From positions 20,203,094 to 20,267,093 of the forward strand of contig NC_092563.1 in assembly GCF_037975245.1 (NCBI RefSeq): a DNA stretch of 64,000 bases, in the 5' to 3' direction. The stretch comes from Apostichopus japonicus (taxonomy: Eukaryota; Echinodermata; Holothuroidea; Aspidochirotida; Stichopodidae). Both the position numbers and the translations under genes were made by a program. The notes below the pieces were generated by a model. That model was given only the letters and a program-made list of their open reading frames with translations. It searched no databases and was not told where the DNA came from. Positions 21,401 to 30,816 of this stretch are shown piece by piece; position 1 is the first letter of the stretch; each line of letters begins with the position of its first letter.

Positions 21401-23155
21401 AAAAGTAGAGTATTTAGTCCAGGAGACAAAGTACTGGTCTTGTTTCCAATACCTGGACACCCACTGCGGGCAAGATACCATGGGCCTTATACAGTAGAGT
21501 CAAAAGTGGGTGAAGTTGACTACATTGTCAAGACGCCAGATAGGCGCAAAAGTAGGCAATTGTGCCATATAAACATGCTCAAAGAGTATGTTGATAGAAA
21601 TGATGATGGCAGTGTAAAACCAGTGTGCTCTGTAGGTCCTAGTAATGATAGTAGTCATGACGACACTCCAGAAATGGAAGTTGATCAAAATGACAATAGT
21701 GATGATAGGCAGCATGAATATCCTATGAAGTTGCAAAACTCTGACGTGCTTGCAAAGTTGAATGAAAAATTAGGCCATCTTTCAGGAAATGTGCAGTGTG
21801 AATTGAAGCAATTAATTCACGAGAGGGAAGATATTTTTCCCGATGTTCCTAGTAGGACTAATGCTGCTGATCATGACGTTGATGTGGGTGACCATGAACC
21901 AATAAAACAGCACCCCTACAGAGTAAACCCACTGAAGAGAGCACATCTCAATAAAGAAATTGAGTATATGTTAAAAAATAACATAATAGAACCTAGCAAA
22001 AGTGAATGGAGTTCCCCATGTATTCTGGTTCCAAAACCAGATGGTTCCTTTAGATTTGTGACAGACTATAGAAAAGTCAATCAGTGCTCGAAAACGGATT
22101 CGTATCCGATCCCGCGTATAGACGATTGCATTGATAAAATTGGCAATGCAAAATTTGTTAGCAAGTTTGACCTTTTGAAGGGGTATTGGCAAGTCCCCCT
22201 CACTGATCGCGCCAAAGAAATTTCGGCCTTTTGCACCCCAGATGCCCTTTATCAGTATCGGGTTATGCCGTTTGGTATGAAAAATGCACCGGCAACGTTT
22301 CAGAGAATGGTCAATTGTATTGTGGCTGACATTGAAGGCTGTGAAGCCTATGTAGATGATTTGATTGTCTACAGCCAAACTTGGGAACAACACATAGGGC
22401 AACTCCGTCACTTGTTTAAGAAATTGTCACAAGCCAAACTAACAGTTAATTTGGTTAAAAGTGAATTTTGTCAAGCCAATGTTGTTTATTTGGGTCATGT
22501 AGTAGGCCAAGGCAAGGTCAAGCCTATCAAGGCTAAGGTTGAAGCAATTGAGAAATTCCCCACACCAAAGACTAGGAAAGAGCTTCAGCGATTTCTAGGT
22601 ATGGCTGGATATTACAGGAGGTTTTCTCAGAATTTTTCTGATGTGGCCAGTCCACTGACAAATTTGTTGGCAAAGAATGTCAAATATGTTTGGTCAGAGG
22701 AAACCGAAAATGGTTTCAACAAAATCAAAGCCATACTGATTAGTGAACCAGTTCTGATAGCACCAGACTTTCAGAAACAATTCAAGTTGGCCATAGATGC
22801 CAGTGACATAGGGTGTGGTGGAGTTCTAATGCAAGTTGGTGAAGATGGAATAGATCACCCTATTTCATACTTCTCCAAAAAGTTTGACAAGCACCAAAGA
22901 AATTACTCCACTATTGAAAAGGAGTGCCTTGCTCTCATTTTGGCATTGGAGCATTTTGATGTATATTTGGGTACCACTGTGCACCCAGTGCTTGTCTTCA
23001 CAGATCATAACCCCCTGACCTTCATCCACAGGATGAAAAACAAAAATCAGAGACTAGTAAGGTGGAGTTTGACCTTGCAGGAATACAACCTGGACATCAG
23101 GCATATCAAAGGCAAAGATAATGTGATGGCTGATGCCTTGTCCAGAGTTGGATAG
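18452..23155 (+). CDS. Gag-Pol polyprotein of a Gmr1-like Ty3/Gypsy element
   Basis: One uninterrupted frame of 1567 codons. The first ATG is 18452; an in-frame TTG nine bases earlier is not needed. Order of domains (residues): an N-terminal helical region with a charged coiled coil to about 125; a capsid whose end (about 208-295, with WL and LVLVEQF motifs) resembles a SCAN domain; a CX2CX4HX4C zinc knuckle at 367-380; a retropepsin-like region from about 445 whose active-site triplet reads Asp-Thr-Cys (452-454) and not Asp-Thr-Gly, with a later LLGNDLA; an integrase HHCC finger (H707, H714, C744, C747); the integrase DDE core D778, D837, E873 (last pair spaced by 35); a GPY/F module near 1011; reverse transcriptase with D1240 and YVDD at 1300-1303; and RNase H with D1449, E1489, D1518 and D1561. 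It makes the particle, matures it, copies RNA to DNA and integrates it. No frameshift separates Gag from Pol. Confidence 0.93.
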   Translation: MAFVAEDFVQDVSWEVFDELKKPDLMALAVYLEIEVKHAMRKQVIKNKLIDRLVADDLLDEECLENKVEILDSSDSAVKLKQLEIQKEIEMTRLEMEERIKLKEIEAKVQMEKDKLEKQGSSNFSDKFDATKNIRLVPKFQETEVDKYFLHFEKIAESLKWPKESWTLLLQSVFIGKAREIYSSLSIEQCHNYDVVKKAVLKAYELVPEAYRQKFRSAKKETNQTHVEFARVQEQMLDRWLSSKNVNNEFKQLRQLVLVEQFKSCIHADIRTHLDERDINNLEDAAITADDYALTHKLSTNNTGGHNKFSQYHKNNYNKPNQNRLSQNQNSTKEGNKQSGPSNQGSKGPSSEKPTKSWDGFKKSVTCDYCKEPGHTKSTCWKLMGKQLALQQQSAPTGCAVAMRSQVSFQAVKQNDLESEKIREDFEPFVLEGSVSLESDKVDPKPIKIMRDTCCAQSMILEGSLPFSEVSATGENVLIQGIGMDIISVPLHKMNLKSDLVSGTVIVGVRPELPVKGVSMLLGNDLAGGKVLPQPIVTCEPCTEAGNDDESSVVFPACAVTRSMTQKTMLEANSKDKGDDLVPNLDLEGTFMTELDEPGHLLSSGEKSSPKHSQDFKPMLNGDSDTDPLSHNKLVIEQENDPELKDLGQRAMTLQEAEEVPVCFYKQNGVLMRKWRPPDAPATDEWQVIHQIVVPKVYHREVISIAHDSPMAGHLGIRKTHDRILNHFWWPTLRKDVSEYCRSCHTCQVVGKPNQKVPAAPLKPIPAFDEPFSRVIVDCVGPLPKTKSGNQYLLTIMCASTRFPEAIPLRNIKAKTIVKALTKFFTLVGLPKSIQSDQGSNFTSGLFQEVMYELGIEQYTSSAYHPESQGALERFHQTLKNMIKTYCFDFEKDWDDGDHLLLFSAREAVQETLGFSPFELVFGRTVRGPLKLLKEKWLNDEIDTNLLDYVSKFKYRLNRANEIARDNLKEAQSKMKGWYYKDAKSRVFSPGDKVLVLFPIPGHPLRARYHGPYTVESKVGEVDYIVKTPDRRKSRQLCHINMLKEYVDRNDDGSVKPVCSVGPSNDSSHDDTPEMEVDQNDNSDDRQHEYPMKLQNSDVLAKLNEKLGHLSGNVQCELKQLIHEREDIFPDVPSRTNAADHDVDVGDHEPIKQHPYRVNPLKRAHLNKEIEYMLKNNIIEPSKSEWSSPCILVPKPDGSFRFVTDYRKVNQCSKTDSYPIPRIDDCIDKIGNAKFVSKFDLLKGYWQVPLTDRAKEISAFCTPDALYQYRVMPFGMKNAPATFQRMVNCIVADIEGCEAYVDDLIVYSQTWEQHIGQLRHLFKKLSQAKLTVNLVKSEFCQANVVYLGHVVGQGKVKPIKAKVEAIEKFPTPKTRKELQRFLGMAGYYRRFSQNFSDVASPLTNLLAKNVKYVWSEETENGFNKIKAILISEPVLIAPDFQKQFKLAIDASDIGCGGVLMQVGEDGIDHPISYFSKKFDKHQRNYSTIEKECLALILALEHFDVYLGTTVHPVLVFTDHNPLTFIHRMKNKNQRLVRWSLTLQEYNLDIRHIKGKDNVMADALSRVG

Positions 23156-23314
23156 TTTATCATTAACAAGCAAAGAGTTTTAAAAGAAAAGGTGTCATTG
23201 TAAATAAATTCTGTATGTAAACCTTTAAGGTTATGAGTGCCTTAAATAAGCTTAAATGTTCATATGAGATTAAAATTTAAGAAAGTTTTCTTTCAAATCA
23301 AACTTTCTTTCTTT
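23156..23314 (+). other. 3' untranslated spacer of the LTR element
   Basis: Non-coding sequence between the Gag-Pol stop and the polypurine tract. There is no env-like frame. Confidence 0.7.
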
Positions 23315-23325
23315 AAGGGGGAGGG
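23315..23325 (+). promoter_or_regulatory. Polypurine tract
   Basis: AAGGGGGAGGG directly abuts the 3' LTR start TGTTAC. It is the expected primer site for plus-strand DNA synthesis. Confidence 0.85.
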
Positions 23326-24404
23326 TGTTACAGGCCCCTAAGTAATCTCAATAATTTGTATGATTTTTGCAACCATTAGTTGTATTATAAATCAATATCA
23401 TAGAATATTATAAATTAATCTAAGAATCATAGTATAGAACTGCCTGGTGTGTGTGCATATCTGGTGTGTGCAGAATATTTGGAAAAGTTGAGAAGCTTCT
23501 AGAAGAGTTAGAACATTTGAGAACAATGTAGAACATCTCAACAGTACACATTGGAACAAGCTAGAACATTGGAGTGCCGCCAAGGGGACATCCCCTGTGC
23601 TATTTTTAGAACACTAGGTGAGGATTTCCTGGAAAGGTGAAGTGACCTTTTGGGTTGGTTGAACTGAGCTGGAGCTACTGTAAGATGCTTCTAGAATGGA
23701 TGGACATTTCAAGATCTTTCTGGACTTGTGAAAAGGCTATATAAGCACCTGATAATTTGAGATCAAGAGTTTTTAACCATCTTGGCTCCAGGAGTTTAAT
23801 AACCTCTCGCTCAAGTGAATCCTACAATTCCAGTGTGAGTAAATACTCACTTAGTTTGACAGTAAAGTTATAGAGCTGTCTTTTTATGAGTGGATTTGCT
23901 ACAAGTTTACCGGCTTCGAAGTCGCCCATCGTTGTGTAGCCGTCTTCGGTTCTGTGCCAGTCAGCACTAATAATTGTGGCCTCTGAGTTACCCAAGGACA
24001 GGAATCCAAGGATAAACAAGCTGCAAGCACAACTTGGACATTCATTAGTAGTCGACCTCCGAAGTGGAAGTCATCAAGTTGGGAGCTGGATTTCTTCAAT
24101 ATTGGACATTCGTCCGTCTACAAGTTTCGCTGGAATATTCGTCAGGACCTTTTGTCACTGCGCTCGCGTCGCGGCACACACCAGGTCGTGAGTAAATTAT
24201 AGTATAACTTATTAAATCTGTTTTAGTGTAAACTGCTTGGATATTGATAAATGATCTTTGTTTGATTTTAATTACCTTGAACACACAATTAAATAAATAC
24301 TTATTGTTATATTTAAAGTTAAATTTTACAGTGTGCTGTTTAGTCATTTGAGTTGTGAACCCAAGGGGAGGTGTATTCTGGCCTTGATCGAGTTGATCGT
24401 AACA
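23326..24404 (+). repeat. 3' long terminal repeat
   Basis: 1079 bp, near-identical to 17243-18319. The differences seen are one A/C, a 2-bp AG insertion, one C/T, one G/A and one T/G. It ends GTAACA followed by the duplicated CTGT. Confidence 0.95.
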
Positions 24405-24408
24405 CTGT

Positions 24409-26103
24409 GTAACTTTCCAATGAAATCCAAAGAGGGAGTAAAGAGTTGAACAATGTAAACAAATGTTAATGTCATAAGCATGCATTATAGGTATGTGACG
24501 TACTTCAATCTGACTGTGTGGTTTTGCTACATGATGGCGTGGCAAGTGGTACATGACCATGTCAAGCAGGTAGATTATAGTACCTCTTTAAATAATAAAC
24601 ATCTCTCCTAAAAAGATTGATCACCATGGTCCTTTTGGGGCTCCAAAATCATTACATACAAGCTGATAGTAATTTCAAGAGAAATTAAATTTGAAGTTGT
24701 TTAAATTCTTTTTGATTTAACTGTGAGCCTGAATAGTGGAAAACATTGGCAAATATTACAACAACAAAATAAGCTTTAAAATGCATGGAGTCTTGAAAAT
24801 GGCAACTTGATCCCTGGTTGGAATAAAAAACATGCATGCATGACCAACTAATATTTTCATTTCTGACTACCTCTTCAACACTGGGTAACTAACCTACCCC
24901 CAGGTGGCTATAACAAGCCTAATTCTAAGTGCTGATTGCACAAAATGGAATATTTAGAATAGACCAAGTGTCTGCATAATAATTACTACCTGTAAATGTC
25001 TTGCATTTATATATGCCGAATGACAGTAATTCAACAACCTAACCAAGTAAATTAGCATAACTAAGGCTATGCCTGAATGCATGGATGTCGCTAGAGTGGG
25101 TCGGGGGGGGGGTGTCTCATCCCCCAAACTTGGTAAAAGTGACGATGGTTGGAAAATGAGAGTGCAGCAATCAGAATTTCCGACTGTCACAGTCTAATTT
25201 ACCTATAGGCCTATTCATATATTCCTGTGATTGTGAATGACCTAAAACTTGAAAAATTCCAATCAAAATCACCAATCCCATCTGACCCATCAGTCATATT
25301 CACCACGTTTTCCTTGCCACTTTGAGAAATTGTATCTCGCAATCCTTATACCCCACCATACAAAACTTTGTACAGTATGATTGTGAATACTCTAAAAAAA
25401 ATACCTAGTAGAACTACTGTACTGTACAACCTTCGCCCGCTTCATATTTGGGGTTTATTTATATAGTAATTTTGCTATTGGGTGGGTTGACCCTGTTTGC
25501 TAGCTTCAAGTAAGTTCAGGATATATATTGTCTCTATGTGGTATACATATAAAACACTCAATGCTAATCTACGGAAGCTTAAAAGTGCCATCAATATAAG
25601 AAAAAAATTGCCCCATAAGTTGACATTTTTCAGTAAATTGTTTATATAACAAGATAAAATTTTATGAAAAATCAGAAAAATGTTTGAGTGTTCAGCAATT
25701 GCTTTATCTGAGCAATTGCACAATTTTCTGTAAAATATTTAATTGACAACTTATCACATTTCGTCAATTGGACATTTTTCTGCAAAATATCATATCTCGT
25801 CAATTGGACATTTTGCTGTAAAATGTTCAATTGTTCACTTCATTCCATCTGAGCAATTGAAAAATTATCTTCAAAATGTTTAACTGACAACTTTATTGTA
25901 TCTCGTCAACTCAACATTTTTATGCCAAATGTTTAACTGTTTTCTTCATTCCATATGCTCAGTTGGAATGAAGTTAACAATTGAATATTTTTTCATGTGA
26001 GTGATGAATAGCCCCACCCGCCCCCCACCCCCCTTCCCAAAAAAACAAAGAAAATAATATGAAGTGCGCAAGGAAGAAGCACTGTAATTTTTGGTAATTC
26101 ACT
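24409..26103. other. Non-coding, degenerate short repeats
   Basis: This contains a G10 run near 25102. It also holds the inverted partner of 16680-16785 at about 25628-25745, and degenerate repeats of the type ATCTCGTCAATTGGACATTTT between about 25740 and 25960. No exon was recognised. Confidence 0.45.
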
Positions 26104-26430
26104 GTCGTTTTGTTTCATCACAATTTACAGTGTGACGGGAAGTCTCCTATAAAGCCTGTAAGGCTTAACAAAGTAGGAGACTCCCCAAAAAGAAAAAAAA
26201 GAAAGAAAAACTTAAGAATAGAAAAAGAAAAGTTAATAGTAGCATCTACAATGATGAAATAATCGAATTGACTCTACTTGAAATTAATAATGTTAATAAG
26301 CAATCCTAACAATCTTTATAATGATCTTAAACGCAAACACACACAAGACTAAATCCATCAATAGTGAGAAATAATTACAGTTCGGAGATTCCTTTTGAAT
26401 ACAGAGTAAGAAGGCTTATTCTTAACATAT
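26104..26430 (-). mobile_element. 3' end of a LINE in reverse orientation
   Basis: The complement matches 62100-62400 closely: the last codons of the LINE frame, the whole 3' untranslated region, and a terminal hairpin (here 26137-26185). It is a 5'-truncated copy of about 320 bp, as commonly left by incomplete target-primed reverse transcription. Confidence 0.88.
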
Positions 26431-26918
26431 TGAATATATCATAACATATCGTTGAATATATTTTGATGAAAAAAAAAGTTTTCCCATTGTTACATTAACA
26501 TAACAGCCACCTCTTTAACAGCCACCTCTTGCATGAAACCCAATAAAGCAGTTGGATACGATGATTTCAAGCCTGGTATTGTAAGGCAAATTATCCCATT
26601 TATTACTAAACCATTAACCCCATATTTGCAATTTGTCGTTCAATATCGGTATTTTTTCCTGATATGCTAAAAATTGCCAAGGTCATCCCTGTCTTTAAGA
26701 AAGAGGATTCAGCAAACTATGAAAATTATCGACCTTTAACACTATTATCATGTTTTTCCAAAATAGTTGAAAGGCTTATGTTATAATCGTATTTTTAACT
26801 TTATTTCAAAATATAACATTTTATGCCACGAACAGTATATGGATTCCGTCCTGAACACTCCACTGAGATAGCACTAGCTGATGCAATTGACAATTTATAC
26901 AGTAATCTTGCCAAGAAT

Positions 26919-27701
26919 CAGGCGCTGATCCAGAGGGGGGTCCGGACCCCCCCCCCCCCCCCCGCTCTTGGCCCAAAAAAAAGAGAAAAAAATAATTAAA
27001 TAAAACGCCAATTTTAAACATGTAGGACGTCAGACGGGCGGTTATCCTTACAAGTCAGCCAGGTGTGTCTTTACCGTTAAATGAACTATAGTGTGCACGC
27101 GTGCTACACGTGCCAAAAATGCCTAAAAATCTCAATTTTCAGACCGAAAAGCTAACTCGTATGGATGCAGATACATTTCGAGTGAGTTTTTGTAGGTGCT
27201 TTGCATGGCTAAATTGAAGGGGGTTCCATGTTGTACTTAAATATCCAAGGATTTCACAATAGAGGGAAACCCACTCCCCTTAGACCCTAGGATAACTGGA
27301 GGCCAAACCCCTCACCCAAACCCCTCACCCTTCCAGAGTCCTGGATCCGGCCCTGCATCAAACAGTGGTGACGGAATGGGAGGGGGATTGGGGGCTAAAG
27401 GCATAATGATATTTGTATCATCTCAACTTATCTGATATGTAAATACCATATTTCATAGATTGTTTTTTTCTCATCAATTGAGAAATTGCAGACATGAGAT
27501 CCATATTTTCAGGCTAGGTACATGCAGCTTAGAATACTCGGGAAGTGCCGTTTCCGGCCATCTAAGGGGGGTTTGTAAAGCCAAAAATTCCCTTGTGCGC
27601 TCCGCGCCAACCGATGGTGGCGCTCCGTTTAGATAGTCTTACGTTCAAGCGCGGCTGGACCAGTAAACCCCCCCCCCGTCACAAATCTTGCATTCCCCCT
27701 G
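26919..27701. mobile_element. Composite insertion inside the LINE, flanked by AGAAT
   Basis: The LINE frame breaks after LAKN at 26918 and resumes with STCV. The flanks share AGAAT (26914-26918 and 27702-27706), a likely 5-bp target duplication. The left end is CAGGCGCTGATCCAG and the right end CCCCCTG. Inside, CTGGATCCGGCCCTG ends at 27355 and is an imperfect inverted match of the left end, so 26919-27355 may be a hAT-like unit. The remainder holds core repeat copy 3. No transposase is present. Confidence 0.6.
27537..27640 (+). repeat. Dispersed ~100-bp core repeat, copy 3
   Basis: Shares GTGCCGTTTCCGGCCATCT and CCAACCGATGGTGGCGCTCC with copies at 5481 and 6371. It is followed by a C run near 27667, as in the other copies. 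Confidence 0.8.
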
Positions 27702-28265
27702 AGAATAGTACCTGTGTTGGGGTTTTCCTGGACCTCTCAAAGGCCTTTGACACAATAGACCTGACAATTCTGCTTAATAAATTACACTGTTACTGCACAA
27801 GAGGAACCCCCCTAAATTGGATCAACAGTTACTTAGCAAACCGCTACCAATATACATCCTACAAAAATGCTCATTCCCGATCGGAAAGAATTCCATGTGG
27901 TGTGTCACAAGGCTCTATACTTGGTTCATTGTTTTTTATCCTACTGTATATGTCAATGACATTACCAATGTTTCTGAAAAGGTAAAGTTGTTTTGTTTGC
28001 TGACAACACAAACATAATCTTCGTATCACAATTGAGAACTTTATTTCAACTATATCAACTAAATTAGACAAGTGCAGCGACTGGTTCGCTAGCAACAAGT
28101 TATCATTGAATATTGATCAAACAAACTATATAGTTTTTAATACAAGAATTTTACATGGAATGCTGATGGGTGGTAAACGACTACAACAAGGCAATAGTAC
28201 TTGATTTGTAGGCATTTATATAGATCATAAACTCCATTCACATTGTAATATTTATGTGAAAAAAA

Positions 28266-28349
28266 TGAATGAATGAATGAATGAATGAATGAATGAATGA
28301 ATGAATGAATGAATGAATGAATGAATGAATGAACGAATGAATGAATGAA
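28266..28349. repeat. (GAAT)n microsatellite
   Basis: About 21 tetranucleotide units with one substitution, inside the dead LINE. Confidence 0.95.
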
Positions 28350-29062
28350 ATGGTGTGACCACATTACAACTGTCTGTAAAAAAGTTTAAAAAACACCGGT
28401 GTTTTAGCTAAGCTTAAGCATTACCTGCCACAACGCATTAAAGATTCTCTATCAGACATTAGTCCAGCCACATACTGTTGTAACAGATGGTGTGGTACTA
28501 GATATACCAATCTGAATCCCATTTGTATTACACAGAAGAGAGCAGTCCGCCATATAACACATGCCAAACCATGTTACCACACAAATCCTCTTTTTAAACA
28601 TTCTAAGTTGTTAAAAACTGATGACATTATTAGGGTTAATCTTGCTACATTTGCTTATAATTAGGCATGGAATGGACTGTTACCAAATGGTTTTAATGAC
28701 TACTTAATAAGTAACAGCGATTCGTCATTACAATACCATATTTTCAGACAATGCACATTATAACAGGTATAATTCTACAACGGGGATGTTATCACTAAGG
28801 GCACGTACAATCAAAACATGGAATTCTCTATCAGACGATATTACAAATAAACCCTCTGCAAAATCATTCAGAAGAAACTTTATTCAAAAAATTATTGCAT
28901 TTTATCAATTGAACATGTTCATATTTTCTCATACATTTAGTTTACTTTTTCCTTTTCTTTACAGGGAGTTCTCTACTTTGTTAAGCCATCTGAAGGTTTT
29001 TTAGAGGACTTCCTACCAAATTGTATATATTCACGTGATAAAAAAAATCAATCAATCAATCA

Positions 29063-30197
29063 AAACATAGCTTTTGTAGTTAGTAGCCTATGTAGCCTTC
29101 AAGCAGATAACTTTTACTCAGATTGATTAATAAGTTTGTGAAGTGAGGGCCAGTGGGTACAAATGTATTGAAAAAAGGTCAGAACAAAATTGCAGTCGCG
29201 AAAGATAGGAAGTCTGACTGACACTGACCGTATCGTTGACGAGAAGCGCAGGGTGGGGGGGGGGGATACAAGGCAGCAGCCAGAATTGTCTGGTTTCAAA
29301 ATCCATCCAGTTGGAATTTCAGCGACTACCCCCCCCCCCCCAATATCAGGCCTTTGCTACATCTATGCCTGCATGTTATAAGTGTAACTGTTAGCCAGTG
29401 GTAGGTTTAGTGCTATATATAAACAGTTATGATGGCATGCAATCACTTTGCCATGTTCAAGGTATTTTTCTCCCTCCAAAATCATTGGATAAAGCTAGTC
29501 TTTCTGTTTCTTGTTGATTATTCCATACAGGGCTAGCCTCGGCCCCATAATCCATAGCATTTATTGACAATTTAAAAAGAACACACTAGGGTAGCCTATT
29601 GTATTAGTAGTGTGGATGAATTGGGCTGCGATTGATTTATTTTTATCACGTGCAAATATACAATGTGAAAGGAATTTTTCTATAATTTCAATTTTTACAA
29701 TAATGCCTAACTTTATTGATCCTTTGGTCTAAGACTATTTCAATTCATGACATTGACAAAAAACGTAGGCCTATATATGCAGGCACAGTATGCCGTAAAT
29801 TTGTTGCACACGGATAGGGCCTAACTTTACTCTAACGGCCTAGGCATTAAAAGTTATTACATATCATAGCTCAGCCTAGGCCTAAAGTAGGCTAGCCTAT
29901 ATGCGTTTTGACAAATGACAGTGCCGTGGGTCTAGCGTCAATATGCCTATATTGTTGTCGGTTTATTAGACATGAAAGATCTTAGAAGATATAAGAACAT
30001 ACAGGGCACAATGTTAGGTTTCTAAAACTGTACTTTGCAACCTTTACCCTTAGATAGACATCTTAGTTAGACAGCAGCGTTTCTCCCGTTTCCTCATTGG
30101 GTAACAGTATTCGTTGTTCGCATACTTCAGCACACATGCAGAGCCTATATACGGCTCAGCACACATGTTGTGCATAGCGCCATCTGTTCAATTTGAC
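29063..30197. other. Non-coding, one G-run/C-run pair
   Basis: A G11 run at about 29255 and a C12 run at about 29329 face each other across 75 bp, an arrangement that recurs in this window. The rest has no recognisable gene. Confidence 0.4.
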
Positions 30198-30232
30198 CAG
30201 GGAGTTGTTCCATAACAACTCCCTGATTTGAC
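30191..30232. repeat. 28-bp perfect hairpin flanked by ATTTGAC direct repeats
   Basis: CAGGGAGTTGTT and AACAACTCCCTG form a 12-bp perfect stem with a CCAT loop (30198-30225). ATTTGAC flanks it on both sides (30191-30197 and 30226-30232). This looks like a minimal transposon remnant consisting of the two inverted ends plus target duplications. Confidence 0.6.
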
Positions 30233-30780
30233 AGTGCACCTCCCGTTTATATCTAGTCGTATTCACATCAGGTGGCATACCCAATAAGAGTCTATTATAT
30301 TCATCCGGAAAAGTGCCAAAAAGCAGCAGGAGAACATCTTTTGTGACCTGTTACCAATCATGATCTAGTTTTTTATGGCTTGCGTGTTGAAGAGCATGAA
30401 TGGAAGTATATGTGTTGCAAAAATTTGGTCGATTGAGGCAATTTTAGGCCCCTTTAGGCCTCCCAGGCGCAGCGTAAGAAAATTGTTTACTACTGAGTAG
30501 AGGGGTTTGTTTACAAGTGACTAAAACTTCCGACTCGGATATTCCGACTCGCTGCAGTCATATGAAAGAGCATATTTTAAAGTACAGGTGGTGTGAAAAT
30601 AGGAAATATCCAAGGTAATATAAACCATTTTAGAAAATCTTTGGTTAAATGTTGATATTACTCTGGCGAGCAGATGAAAGGAAGGGCATTCGGTATTCTT
30701 AATTTGCTACTCTTTTATTCTACAATTCTCACAATCTTCTACTTGGTTCAGCTGCATAGAGGCTGAGATCGCTGAAAAAG
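30233..30780. other. Unique sequence up to the satellite array
   Basis: No gene recognised. The last bases, AGATCGCTGAAAAAG, resemble an internal part of the satellite unit (AGATCGCTGCAAAAG) joined directly to the first unit start. Confidence 0.45.
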
Positions 30781-30806
30781 TTCCAGAGACCGTATTAGAT
30801 CGCTGC

Positions 30807-30810
30807 AAAA
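30807..30810 (-). terminator. Possible Pol III terminator TTTT after the tRNA-like segment (unit 1)
   Basis: Six bases past the tRNA-like 3' end the minus strand reads GCTTTTGC, a minimal T4 stop for RNA polymerase III. The same run is present in essentially all units. A second TTTT at 30850-30847 lies between boxes A and B and could stop transcription early. Confidence 0.4.
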
Positions 30811-30816
30811 GCAAAC

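Larger units (their letters stand above)
17239..24408 (+). mobile_element. Complete Gmr1-like Ty3/Gypsy LTR retrotransposon
   Basis: The element spans two LTRs (17243-18319 and 23326-24404) and is flanked by the 4-bp duplication CTGT (17239-17242 and 24405-24408). It has a primer-binding site, one Gag-Pol frame and a polypurine tract. The LTRs differ by about four substitutions and one 2-bp indel over 1077 bp, so insertion was recent. Integrase precedes reverse transcriptase, the order known for the Gmr1 group of Gypsy elements described from deuterostomes. There is no env frame. It looks structurally intact and potentially mobile. Confidence 0.93.
26528..29062 (+). pseudogene. Degraded CR1/Jockey-type LINE reverse transcriptase, split by a nested insertion
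   Basis: The left part (26528-26918) translates in pieces to reverse-transcriptase blocks such as NKAVGYDDFKPGI, IFPDMLKIAK, ENYRPLTLLS and YGFRPEHSTEIALADAID. After the insertion (26919-27701) it resumes with STCVGVFLDLSKAFDTID, LNWINSYLANRYQY, CGVSQGSI and a degenerate FADN box. A (GAAT)n run (28266-28349) interrupts it again. The 3' part reaches KAWNGLLPNGFNDY-like sequence and a decayed terminal hairpin near 28964-29014, then an AATC-repeat tail. Several stops and frameshifts make it dead. It resembles the copy at 62426-63415 more than that at 59617-62430. Confidence 0.88.

Noticed and set aside
21971-22411. 146-codon antisense frame in the Gag-Pol region
   Set aside because: It lies opposite the conserved reverse-transcriptase core, so it is a shadow frame.
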